Source: an uncultured Rhizobiaceae group bacterium
GTDB taxonomy: Bacteria; Pseudomonadota; Alphaproteobacteria; Rhizobiales; Rhizobiaceae
DNA: 7,247 nt
Assembly: GCA_938009335.1 (NCBI GenBank)
Contig: CALLHT010000257.1
Span: 1 to 7,247, forward strand
Reading direction: 5' to 3'
Shown: piece after piece, positions 1 to 5,994 of the stretch
Position numbering within the stretch: the stretch's first letter is position 1
Layout of the letters: every line of letters begins with the position of its first letter
Translations under genes and position numbers: made by a program
Notes under the pieces: model-generated
Databases searched by the model: none
Seen by the model: only the letters and a program-made list of their open reading frames with translations
Told to the model about the DNA's origin: nothing

Positions 1-1
1 C

Positions 2-781
2 AAACTGCTGCAGGCTTCAGACTACAACGTCGAACGCGCTCAACGTGGTATTGTTTATATTGACGAGGTCGACAAAATTTCCCGCAAGTCCGACAATCCT
101 TCGATTACCCGTGACGTATCGGGCGAGGGCGTTCAGCAGGCTCTCTTGAAAATCATGGAAGGTACGGTTGCTTCTGTTCCTCCACAAGGTGGCCGTAAGC
201 ATCCGCAGCAGGAATTCCTGCAAGTTGACACAACGAACATGTTGTTTGTTTGTGGCGGCGCTTTTGCGGGGCTTGAAAAGATCATCTCTGACAGAGGCCA
301 AAAAACATCAATTGGGTTCGGTGCGCATGTTGAGTCACCGGATGACCGTCGCACGGGTGATGTGCTTCGCGGCGTAGAGCCGGAAGACCTCACTAAATTT
401 GGCTTGATTCCTGAATTCATCGGTCGTGTCCCTGTTTTGGCTACTTTGGAAGACCTGGATGAAGATGCTTTGGTGCAGATTTTGACAGAACCAAAAAATG
501 CGCTGGTAAAGCAGTATCAACGCCTATTTGAGCTTGAAGACGTTAAGTTGAGCTTCCACGAGGATGCTCTTAATGCAGTCGCAAAGCGTGCAATTGTTCG
601 TAAAACGGGCGCCCGCGGTTTGCGTTCTATCTTAGAAGGCATTCTACTAGATACGATGTTTGATTTGCCTGCACTGGAAGGTGTGGAAGAAGTGGTGATC
701 TCTGATGAGGTTGTCGATGGCAATGCACGTCCACTGTATATCTACTCTGATAAAGAAGAAGAGAAAGAAGCCAGCGCGTAA
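2..781 (+). CDS. clpX: ClpX, ATP-dependent unfoldase of the ClpXP protease (3' part; start lies upstream of the window)
   Basis: ClpX is the AAA+ hexameric unfoldase that recognises tagged or misfolded cytosolic proteins and threads them into the ClpP peptidase. The visible 259 codons correspond to about the last 60% of a family member of roughly 420 residues; the zinc-binding domain, Walker A and first pore loop lie upstream. Numbering the visible residues from codon 2-4: Walker B IDEVDK (D21, E22); the SITRDVSGEGVQQ segment of the second pore loop; the ClpX-specific RKH loop (R65-H67, bases 194-202); the sensor-1 region FVCGGAF; the IGF loop that docks on ClpP (bases 311-319); the arginine-finger region FIGR (R142); and the sensor-2 motif GARGLR (203-208). 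The tail is acidic and lysine-rich. The frame is open from the window edge, so internal ATG and TTG codons are not starts. Its neighbour lon supports the usual clpP-clpX-lon order, though clpP is not visible. Identity is essentially certain. Confidence 0.97.
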   Translation, partial: KLLQASDYNVERAQRGIVYIDEVDKISRKSDNPSITRDVSGEGVQQALLKIMEGTVASVPPQGGRKHPQQEFLQVDTTNMLFVCGGAFAGLEKIISDRGQKTSIGFGAHVESPDDRRTGDVLRGVEPEDLTKFGLIPEFIGRVPVLATLEDLDEDALVQILTEPKNALVKQYQRLFELEDVKLSFHEDALNAVAKRAIVRKTGARGLRSILEGILLDTMFDLPALEGVEEVVISDEVVDGNARPLYIYSDKEEEKEASA

Positions 782-802
782 ATTATCTGCTATACAGAAT
801 TG

Positions 803-830
803 AAAAGGCCGCTTTTGAGCGGCCTTTTTT
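803..830 (+). terminator. Rho-independent terminator of clpX
   Basis: A GC-rich stem, GGCCGCT (807-813) paired with AGCGGCC (818-824), closes a TTTG tetraloop. It is flanked by AAAA upstream and followed by six T residues (825-830), so the A and T runs can extend the stem. It begins about 20 nt after the clpX stop codon. This separates clpX from lon and implies that lon is mainly transcribed from its own promoter. Confidence 0.92.
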
Positions 831-869
831 GTGCGTTTGTCACTTATTTTTGTTTCAGCAGTGTTTGTC

Positions 870-898
870 CTTGAAGGGCGTGCATAGGAACCCCAAAT
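870..898 (+). promoter_or_regulatory. Heat-shock (RpoH/sigma-32-type) promoter of lon
   Basis: The -35 element CTTGAAG (870-876) and the -10 element CCCCAAAT (891-898) are separated by 14 nt. The sigma-32 consensus is CTTGAAA, then about 13-15 nt, then CCCCATnT, so each half has one mismatch and the spacing fits. The site follows the clpX terminator, and lon is a classical member of the RpoH regulon. Transcription would start near 905, giving a leader of roughly 140 nt. The sequence match is direct; use by RpoH is inferred. Confidence 0.75.
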
Positions 899-904
899 AC
901 CATT

Positions 905-1047
905 AGCAGAAACGATGTGCCCGACGGTGTGTGAGGCCGTAGTCAGAGAATTAGGTATAACTGAGAAAACCGGTGTTCCTTGGGCTTCATGATCGCTAAA
1001 ATCACAGAATCGCGGGTGGGTTGCCCGCTCGAAGGGATTTAAAAGTT
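905..1047 (+). promoter_or_regulatory. Long 5' leader of lon, with a hairpin just upstream of the ribosome binding site
   Basis: If the heat-shock promoter starts near 905, lon has a leader of about 140 nt with no gene in it. The clearest structure is GCGGG (1012-1016) paired with CCCGC (1024-1028) around a 7-nt loop, ending two bases before the purine-rich Shine-Dalgarno sequence GAAGGGA (1031-1037). That sequence is 10 nt from the ATG at 1048. A weaker alternative pairing is TTCCTT (976-981) with AAGGGA (1032-1037), which includes one G-U pair and could hide the site. No known RNA family was recognised. The role of these structures is open. Confidence 0.35.
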
Positions 1048-3480
1048 ATGAGTGATAAAAGAACTGGTGAGATCGAGTTTGGCGCTGGCGATATTATGCC
1101 ATTGCTACCTCTTCGGGATATCGTAGTTTTTCCGCATATGATTGTTCCGCTCTTTGTTGGGCGTGAAAAATCTATTGCGGCGCTTGAAGAGGTTATGAAT
1201 TCTGACCGCCAGATCCTTTTGTTCACTCAGAAAAACGCCAGTGATGACGATCCGGCACCTGAGGCGCTTTACGATATCGGTACAGTAGCATCTGTTTTAC
1301 AATTGCTGAAATTACCCGATGGCACCGTTAAAGTTCTGGTGGAAGGTGTTTCGCGCGCCCGCGTGCGGAAGTTCACGGCTCGCGATGACTATTTCGAAGC
1401 GGTTGCAGACATTATCGACGATCAAGATGATGATCCGGTTGAACTTGAGGCGTTGGCTCGTTCTGCCGTGAGCGACTTCGACAATTATGTGAAGCTCAAT
1501 AAAAAAATATCACCTGAAGTCGTTAGTTCAATTCAGCAGATCGACGAGTATTCCAAGCTTGCAGATACGATTGCGTCTCATCTTGCGATTAAGATTGCCG
1601 AAAAGCAGGAAATTCTTGCAATCTTCAGTGTGAAGGATCGTCTAGAGCACGTGATGGGCCTTATGGAGAGTGAGGTTTCAGTTCTTCAGGTTGAGAAGCG
1701 TATCCGCGGGCGCGTTAAACGTCAGATGGAGAAAACCCAGCGCGAATATTATCTCAATGAGCAGATGAAAGCGATCCAGAAGGAGCTAGGTGAGGGCGAA
1801 GACGGTAAGGACGATCTGCAAGAGATAGAAGAGCGCATCAACAAAACCAAGCTCTCGAAGGAAGCCAAAGAAAAGGCTGAGGCTGAGTTTAAGAAACTTC
1901 GTCAGATGAGCCCTATGTCAGCTGAAGCGACTGTCGTTCGGAACTATCTTGACTGGTTGTTGGGTATCCCTTGGGGCAAACGCTCTGCGATCAAAACTGA
2001 TTTGGGCAAGGCCGAAGAGGTTCTTGATAATGATCATTTCGGCCTAGAGAAGGTCAAAGAGCGGATTATCGAATATCTGGCTGTGCAGTCTCGTGCGAAG
2101 AAGATTCGTGGCCCTATCCTTTGTCTCGTCGGACCTCCGGGTGTTGGTAAGACATCGCTCGGTAAATCAATCGCAAAGGCGACGGGCAGAGAATTTGTGC
2201 GCATGGCGCTGGGCGGCGTTCGCGACGAATCTGAAATTCGTGGTCACCGTCGTACGTATATCGGCTCTATGCCGGGCAAAATTATCCAGTCTATGAAAAA
2301 GGCCAAGAAGGCCAACCCGCTTTTCTTGTTGGATGAGATCGACAAGATGGGCATGGATTTCCGGGGCGATCCTTCCTCTGCGCTTTTGGAAGTGTTGGAT
2401 CCTGAGCAGAACAACTCGTTTTCGGATCACTATCTGGAGGTTGATTACGATCTTTCAAACGTGATGTTCATCACGACTGCGAACACGTTGAACATTCCGG
2501 GTCCTTTGATGGACCGAATGGAGATTATTCGTATCGCCGGTTACACCGAGGATGAGAAACTTGAGATTGCCAAGCGTCACCTGTTGCCGAAGGCGATCAA
2601 AGATCATGCATTGCAGCCGAAAGAATTTACGGTTGGCGATGAGACGATCCGGGCTGTCATTCAGAAATACACGCGCGAAGCAGGTGTTCGTAACCTTGAA
2701 CGTGAACTGATGTCTTTGGCGCGTAAAGCGGTTACAGAGATCATGAAAGGCAAGCGCAAGACTGTTAAAGTCACGCCTAAAAACCTCGACGATTACCTTG
2801 GCGTTCCTAAGTTCCGTCATTCAGAGATTGAACTTGAAGACAAGCTCGGTGTCGTGACCGGACTTGCTTGGACTGAAGTTGGCGGTGAGCTGCTGACTAT
2901 TGAGGCCGTCAATATGCCAGGTAAGGGCAGGATGACGGTAACTGGTAATCTTAAGGAAGTGATGAAAGAATCAATTTCTGCTGCGGCATCTTACGTGCGC
3001 TCCCGTTCCGTTGACTTTGGCATCGAACCGCCGGTGTTCGACCGCACAGATACTCACGTTCATGTGCCGGAAGGGGCTACTCCAAAAGATGGTCCTTCCG
3101 CTGGCGTCGCTATGGTCACTTCCATCGTATCCGTCATGACCGGTATTAAGGTGCGCGGAGATGTTGCGATGACTGGAGAAATCACGCTTCGCGGTCGTGT
3201 GCTTCCGATTGGTGGTTTAAAGGAAAAACTTTTGGCTGCGCTACGCGGTGGCATCAAAAAGGTTCTGATCCCGGAAGAGAATGCAAAAGATCTGCCGGAT
3301 ATTCCAGATAACGTGAAAAACGAAATGGAGATTATTCCAGTATCTAGAATGGATGAGGTTCTTGAGCACGCTTTAGTTGAGAAACCTGCTGCGATTGAGT
3401 GGACTGCTGAAGACGCAGAGCGTGCTCGCCGCGAGTTGTTTGCCCCGCAAACTGGTGAGGGAACTGGTGTAGCGCACTAA
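1048..3480 (+). CDS. lon: Lon, ATP-dependent serine protease (complete, 810 aa)
   Basis: Lon is a cytosolic homohexameric AAA+ protease that degrades misfolded and short-lived regulatory proteins. The N-terminal substrate-binding domain begins at PLLPLRDIVVFP (residues 18-29) and runs to about 205. A charged helical, coiled-coil-like stretch follows to about 300. The AAA+ module has Walker A GPPGVGKT (362-369, K368) and Walker B FLLDEIDK (D429, E430). The protease domain carries the Ser-Lys dyad: S684 in DGPSAG and K727 in GGLKEK, 43 residues apart as in E. coli Lon (S679/K722). The length is typical. The ATG at 1048 is preferred over an in-frame TTG at 1021 because GAAGGGA lies 10 nt upstream of it and the product begins as Lon proteins usually do; the TTG falls inside a hairpin and precedes this site. 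The gene has its own heat-shock-like promoter and terminator. Nothing is truncated or missing. Confidence 0.98.
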   Translation: MSDKRTGEIEFGAGDIMPLLPLRDIVVFPHMIVPLFVGREKSIAALEEVMNSDRQILLFTQKNASDDDPAPEALYDIGTVASVLQLLKLPDGTVKVLVEGVSRARVRKFTARDDYFEAVADIIDDQDDDPVELEALARSAVSDFDNYVKLNKKISPEVVSSIQQIDEYSKLADTIASHLAIKIAEKQEILAIFSVKDRLEHVMGLMESEVSVLQVEKRIRGRVKRQMEKTQREYYLNEQMKAIQKELGEGEDGKDDLQEIEERINKTKLSKEAKEKAEAEFKKLRQMSPMSAEATVVRNYLDWLLGIPWGKRSAIKTDLGKAEEVLDNDHFGLEKVKERIIEYLAVQSRAKKIRGPILCLVGPPGVGKTSLGKSIAKATGREFVRMALGGVRDESEIRGHRRTYIGSMPGKIIQSMKKAKKANPLFLLDEIDKMGMDFRGDPSSALLEVLDPEQNNSFSDHYLEVDYDLSNVMFITTANTLNIPGPLMDRMEIIRIAGYTEDEKLEIAKRHLLPKAIKDHALQPKEFTVGDETIRAVIQKYTREAGVRNLERELMSLARKAVTEIMKGKRKTVKVTPKNLDDYLGVPKFRHSEIELEDKLGVVTGLAWTEVGGELLTIEAVNMPGKGRMTVTGNLKEVMKESISAAASYVRSRSVDFGIEPPVFDRTDTHVHVPEGATPKDGPSAGVAMVTSIVSVMTGIKVRGDVAMTGEITLRGRVLPIGGLKEKLLAALRGGIKKVLIPEENAKDLPDIPDNVKNEMEIIPVSRMDEVLEHALVEKPAAIEWTAEDAERARRELFAPQTGEGTGVAH

Positions 3481-3503
3481 GCCGCATCCAATTTTTCTAT
3501 TCA

Positions 3504-3532
3504 AAAAGTCCGGATTAATCCGGGCTTTTCTT
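3504..3532 (+). terminator. Rho-independent terminator of lon
   Basis: AAAAGTCCGG (3504-3513) pairs with CCGGGCTTTT (3520-3529), with one G-U pair and an ATTAAT loop whose ends can also pair. The 3' arm ends in TTTTC followed by TT. It lies 23 nt after the lon stop. The A-rich and T-rich flanks make a nearly symmetric stem of 10-12 bp. Confidence 0.88.
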
Positions 3533-3615
3533 ATGCGTTTTTTTGTTAACTCTTGGAATCACTTGAAAAAGATTTGTTTTAGGTCGGCATTTCCGCTCAA
3601 AACCCCTGTTTTCAG

Positions 3616-3646
3616 CCATTTATGGACGTTTTTTAGTTGTAAATGG
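3616..3646. repeat. 7-bp inverted repeat in the hupB promoter region
   Basis: CCATTTA (3616-3622) is exactly inverted as TAAATGG (3640-3646), with a 17-nt T-rich spacer. The right arm overlaps the possible -35 element of hupB. This geometry could be an operator, or it could be chance in AT-rich sequence. No regulator can be named from the sequence. Confidence 0.35.
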
Positions 3647-3665
3647 ATGCTGAAGATAGGACAAT
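3637..3665 (+). promoter_or_regulatory. Possible housekeeping sigma-70-type promoter of hupB
   Basis: TTGTAA (3637-3642) and GACAAT (3660-3665) are 17 nt apart, each matching four of six bases of TTGACA and TATAAT. Transcription would start near 3672, leaving a leader of about 40 nt before hupB. A separate CTTGAAA at 3563-3569 resembles a heat-shock -35 but lacks a C-rich -10 at the right distance. Since the lon terminator lies upstream, hupB needs a promoter in this interval, but which bases form it is uncertain. Confidence 0.35.
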
Positions 3666-3712
3666 TTATGAGACTAGAGTGAGTCGGCATTAATAATGAG
3701 GAAGGATGCAAT

Positions 3713-3988
3713 ATGAATAAGAACGAACTTATTTCAGCAGTGGCGGACCAATGTGAAATGTCTAAACAACAGGCTGGCGATGCAGTTGAAGCAGTTTTGA
3801 GCACAGTTACAAATTGCCTTGCTAAAGGTGATGAAGTCCGGATTTTGGGTTTTGGCAACTTTGTCGTTGCAGACCGCAAAGCAACCACAGCTCGCAACCC
3901 AAGAACTGGTGAAACCATCAATGTCGCCGCTTCTAAGGCTCCGAAGTTTAAGGCCGGTAAGGCGCTTAAGGATGCGGTCAACGCATAA
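3713..3988 (+). CDS. hupB: HU family DNA-binding protein, HU-beta type (complete, 91 aa)
   Basis: HU is a small basic dimeric nucleoid protein that bends and compacts DNA without strong sequence preference and assists replication, repair and recombination. The 91-residue length is typical. The N-terminal helices (about 3-38) form the dimer core, GFGNF (46-50) starts the beta saddle, and RNPRTG (61-66) is the tip of the DNA-embracing arm, with the intercalating proline at P63. The C-terminal helix is lysine-rich. The ATG is preceded by GAGGAAGGA (3698-3706) at 6 nt spacing, a strong ribosome binding site. Position directly after lon is the conserved location of hupB in proteobacteria and favours HU-beta over IHF subunits, which usually sit elsewhere. 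Cysteines at 14 and 35 are visible but have no assigned role. Its own terminator follows. Confidence 0.95.
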   Translation: MNKNELISAVADQCEMSKQQAGDAVEAVLSTVTNCLAKGDEVRILGFGNFVVADRKATTARNPRTGETINVAASKAPKFKAGKALKDAVNA

Positions 3989-4014
3989 TCGGCATTCTTA
4001 ATTTTCTGAATTTG

Positions 4015-4044
4015 AAGGCCCGTTAATCGCGGGCCTTTTTTTTT
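4015..4044 (+). terminator. Rho-independent terminator of hupB
   Basis: AAGGCCCG (4015-4022) pairs with CGGGCCTT (4030-4037) around the 7-nt loop TTAATCG, followed by an unbroken T run to 4044. It begins 26 nt after the hupB stop. This is the strongest terminator in the window and isolates hupB from the fhs unit. Confidence 0.95.
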
Positions 4045-4110
4045 GGCCAATCTGTCCGAATATTAGTTTAAACTGGACCCATAAAATATGTCCTGTAAGA
4101 TGATTAAAGC

Positions 4111-4139
4111 TTGCATGAAATTTTGCTTGAAAATATCAT
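4111..4139 (+). promoter_or_regulatory. Likely housekeeping promoter of fhs
   Basis: TTGCAT (4111-4116) and TATCAT (4134-4139) are exactly 17 nt apart. The -10 matches five of six consensus bases, and the -35 keeps the TTG that is most conserved in alphaproteobacterial promoters. Transcription would start around 4145-4147, giving a leader of about 135 nt. A perfect 10-bp palindrome AGTTTAAACT (4065-4074) lies 36 nt upstream of the -35 and could be an operator, with low confidence. The rest of 4045-4110 is AT-rich and otherwise featureless. Confidence 0.6.
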
Positions 4140-4146
4140 GACGCAA

Positions 4147-4278
4147 ACCGGACAGAGTTCCCGGTAGGAAACGCAGACTGAGGTCACTTGGTCGCCTGTG
4201 CATTTAGGTAAGTCGCAGGCAGGAGCTTTCCCCCAACTTATCATCTTGTAAATATATCGTTGATTCAGTCGGAGGAAG
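4147..4278 (+). promoter_or_regulatory. Structured 5' leader of fhs: three hairpins, a predicted pseudoknot and a possible anti-Shine-Dalgarno tract (candidate cis-regulatory RNA)
   Basis: Hairpin 1 is ACCGG (4147-4151) with CCGGT (4161-4165). Hairpin 2 is GACTGAG (4176-4182) with CTTGGTC (4187-4193), including two G-U pairs, around a GTCA tetraloop. Hairpin 3 abuts it: GCCTGTG (4194-4200) with CGCAGGC (4214-4220), one G-U pair. Within the loop of hairpin 3, GGTAAGT (4207-4213) is complementary to ACTTATC (4236-4242), one G-U pair, giving a compact H-type pseudoknot with 7-bp stems that abut at 4213/4214. The 15-nt loop crossing it holds TTTCCCCC (4227-4234), which can pair with the Shine-Dalgarno GGAGGAAG (4271-4278) apart from one A-C mismatch. 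This suggests control of translation initiation. Fhs leaders elsewhere can carry ZTP or tetrahydrofolate riboswitches, but their conserved cores are not recognisable here. The pairings are seen; the function is inferred. Confidence 0.45.
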
Positions 4279-4280
4279 AC

Positions 4281-5957
4281 ATGGCAGTGAAATCAGATAT
4301 CGAAATTGCTCGCGAAGCGAACAAAAAACCAATTCAAGAAATCGGTGCAAAGCTGGGTATCGACAGTGATAGCCTGCTTCCGTTTGGCCACGATAAGGCA
4401 AAAGTTTCTGAAGACTTTATCAAGTCTGTTCAGGGCAACAAAGACGGCAAGCTTATTCTTGTTACCGCAATCAATCCAACACCAGCCGGTGAAGGTAAGA
4501 CGACCACAACGGTTGGTCTTGGTGATGGCTTGAACGCAATCGGAAAGAAAGCAGCGATTTGTATTCGCGAAGCGTCCCTTGGTCCATGTTTCGGTATGAA
4601 GGGTGGGGCTGCTGGTGGTGGTTACGCTCAGGTTGTTCCAATGGAAGAAATGAACCTGCACTTTACGGGTGACTTCCACGCGATCACGTCTGCACATAAC
4701 CTTTTGTCGGCAATGATCGACAATCACATCTATTGGGGCAACGAGCTTGAAATCGACACACGCCGTGTTGTTTGGCGACGCGTGATGGATATGAACGATC
4801 GTGCGCTTCGAACAATCACAGCCTCGCTCGGCGGTGTTGCCAATGGTTTCCCACGCGAAGCTGGTTTTGATATTACCGTTGCATCTGAAGTGATGGCTAT
4901 TCTTTGTCTTGCGACTGACCTTGATGACCTGAAAAAACGTCTTGGTGACATTATTGTTGCTTATCGTCGTGATCGTTCGCCGGTTTACTGCCGTGACATC
5001 AAAGCTGATGGCGCGATGACGGTTCTTCTTCAGCAGGCAATGCAGCCTAACCTCGTTCAGACACTTGAGAACAACCCTGCATTCGTGCATGGCGGTCCAT
5101 TCGCTAACATTGCTCATGGTTGTAACTCGGTCGTCGCAACTAAGACTGCGCTCAAGCTTGCAGACTATGTTGTCACGGAAGCAGGTTTTGGTGCCGACCT
5201 TGGTGCTGAGAAGTTTATGAACATCAAATGCCGCAAGGCAGGTATTGCTCCAGAAGCAGTTGTGATTGTTGCAACGGTTCGCGCAATGAAGATGAACGGT
5301 GGCGTGGCAAAAGCTGATCTCAATAATGAGAACGTGGATGCAGTGAACAAGGGTTGTGATAACCTAGGCCGTCACATTGCGAACATGAAAAAGTTCGGTG
5401 TGCCAGCTGTTGTTGCGATCAACCACTTCGTGACAGATACGGATGCTGAAGTTGAGGCTGTTAAAGCTTACGTTGCAAGTCAAGGTACAGAAGCGATCCT
5501 CTGTAAGCATTGGGCAAATGGTTCTAAAGGCACTGAGGATCTTGCAAACAAAGTTGTTGAGATCATCGAAGGCGGTCAGGCGCAATACGCTCCATTGTAT
5601 GGCGATGACCTGAGCCTATTCAGCAAGATTGAAACGATTGCGAAAGAAATCTACCGAGCGGATGAAGTTCTTGCGGATAAGAAAATCCGCGATCAACTCA
5701 AGCAGTGGGAAGAGCAAGGCTACGGAAAGCTGCCGGTCTGTATGGCGAAGACGCAGTATTCGTTCTCAACAGATCCAAACCTTCGCGGTGCACCAACTGA
5801 CCACTCATTGCCAGTGCGTGAAGTGCGTCTTTCTGCCGGTGCTGGCTTTGTTGTTGCCATTTGCGGTGAGATCATGACCATGCCTGGATTGCCGAAGGTG
5901 CCTTCTGCGGAAGCTATCATGCTTGATGACAATGGTGACGTTCAGGGTCTATTCTAA
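4281..5957 (+). CDS. fhs: Formate-tetrahydrofolate ligase (10-formyl-THF synthetase), complete, 558 aa
   Basis: Fhs catalyses the ATP-dependent ligation of formate to tetrahydrofolate, yielding 10-formyl-THF for purine synthesis, initiator tRNA formylation and C1 assimilation in the cytosol. The length matches the family (about 557-560). Family signatures are clear: the P-loop PAGEGKTT (68-75, K73), GMKGGAAGGGY (105-115), a VATVRAMKMNGG signature (330-341), and HGGPFANIAHG in the folate/ATP region. The ATG at 4281 follows GGAGG (4271-4275) at 5 nt; an in-frame TTG at 4260 would place this ribosome binding site inside the gene and is rejected. The gene has its own promoter and a structured leader. 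No terminator follows, and the formate dehydrogenase subunit gene starts 37 nt downstream, so the two are probably cotranscribed and set the fate of formate: activation for biosynthesis or oxidation to CO2. Confidence 0.98.
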   Translation: MAVKSDIEIAREANKKPIQEIGAKLGIDSDSLLPFGHDKAKVSEDFIKSVQGNKDGKLILVTAINPTPAGEGKTTTTVGLGDGLNAIGKKAAICIREASLGPCFGMKGGAAGGGYAQVVPMEEMNLHFTGDFHAITSAHNLLSAMIDNHIYWGNELEIDTRRVVWRRVMDMNDRALRTITASLGGVANGFPREAGFDITVASEVMAILCLATDLDDLKKRLGDIIVAYRRDRSPVYCRDIKADGAMTVLLQQAMQPNLVQTLENNPAFVHGGPFANIAHGCNSVVATKTALKLADYVVTEAGFGADLGAEKFMNIKCRKAGIAPEAVVIVATVRAMKMNGGVAKADLNNENVDAVNKGCDNLGRHIANMKKFGVPAVVAINHFVTDTDAEVEAVKAYVASQGTEAILCKHWANGSKGTEDLANKVVEIIEGGQAQYAPLYGDDLSLFSKIETIAKEIYRADEVLADKKIRDQLKQWEEQGYGKLPVCMAKTQYSFSTDPNLRGAPTDHSLPVREVRLSAGAGFVVAICGEIMTMPGLPKVPSAEAIMLDDNGDVQGLF

Positions 5958-5982
5958 GGAATAAACCCCGACCAAAGCTCTT

Positions 5983-5988
5983 AAGGAG
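5983..5988 (+). promoter_or_regulatory. Ribosome binding site that fixes the start of the formate dehydrogenase beta-subunit gene
   Basis: AAGGAG lies 6 nt before the ATG at 5995, a strong match that decides the start. The site sits in a small hairpin, GCTC (5977-5980) with GAGC (5986-5989) around TTAAG, only 20 nt past the fhs stop. Ribosomes finishing fhs could open it, which would couple translation of the two genes. The coupling is inferred. Confidence 0.6.
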
Positions 5989-5994
5989 CCTGAC

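Noticed and set aside
955..960. TATAAC as a -10 element for a second lon promoter
   Set aside because: No acceptable -35 lies 16-18 nt upstream, and there is no extended -10 TGn.
1021..1047. Upstream TTG start for lon, adding nine residues
   Set aside because: It lies in a hairpin with no ribosome binding site of its own, while the ATG at 1048 has GAAGGGA at 10 nt and gives a typical Lon N-terminus.
3599..3612. Small inverted repeat AAAAC-CCCT-GTTTT upstream of hupB
   Set aside because: A 5-bp mostly A-T stem is weak, has no T tract suited to termination, and is expected by chance in AT-rich sequence.
3559..4050. Minus-strand open frame spanning hupB
   Set aside because: It covers the intact HU gene and both its promoter region and terminator; the plus-strand HU assignment explains the sequence.
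4138..4167. Short upstream ORF of nine codons (ATG at 4138) before fhs
   Set aside because: Its ATG overlaps the predicted -10 element, so it would not be in the transcript, and there is no ribosome binding site.
4198..4251. GTG-initiated 17-codon ORF inside the fhs leader
   Set aside because: No Shine-Dalgarno precedes the GTG, and the start lies within a predicted stem.
4146..4280. The fhs leader as a 6S RNA or a ZTP riboswitch
   Set aside because: Only about 135 nt separate the predicted start from the fhs ATG, too short for a typical 6S RNA with a closing stem, and no terminator precedes fhs. CGCCTGTGC (4193-4201 region) faintly resembles the ZTP 3' core, but it lacks the conserved GGG and an upstream GGCG partner, and it pairs better within its own hairpin.
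4293..5117. Long antisense open frame opposite fhs (274 codons)
   Set aside because: It lies wholly within the convincing fhs gene, resembles no family I know, and its composition is that of a reverse-strand shadow.
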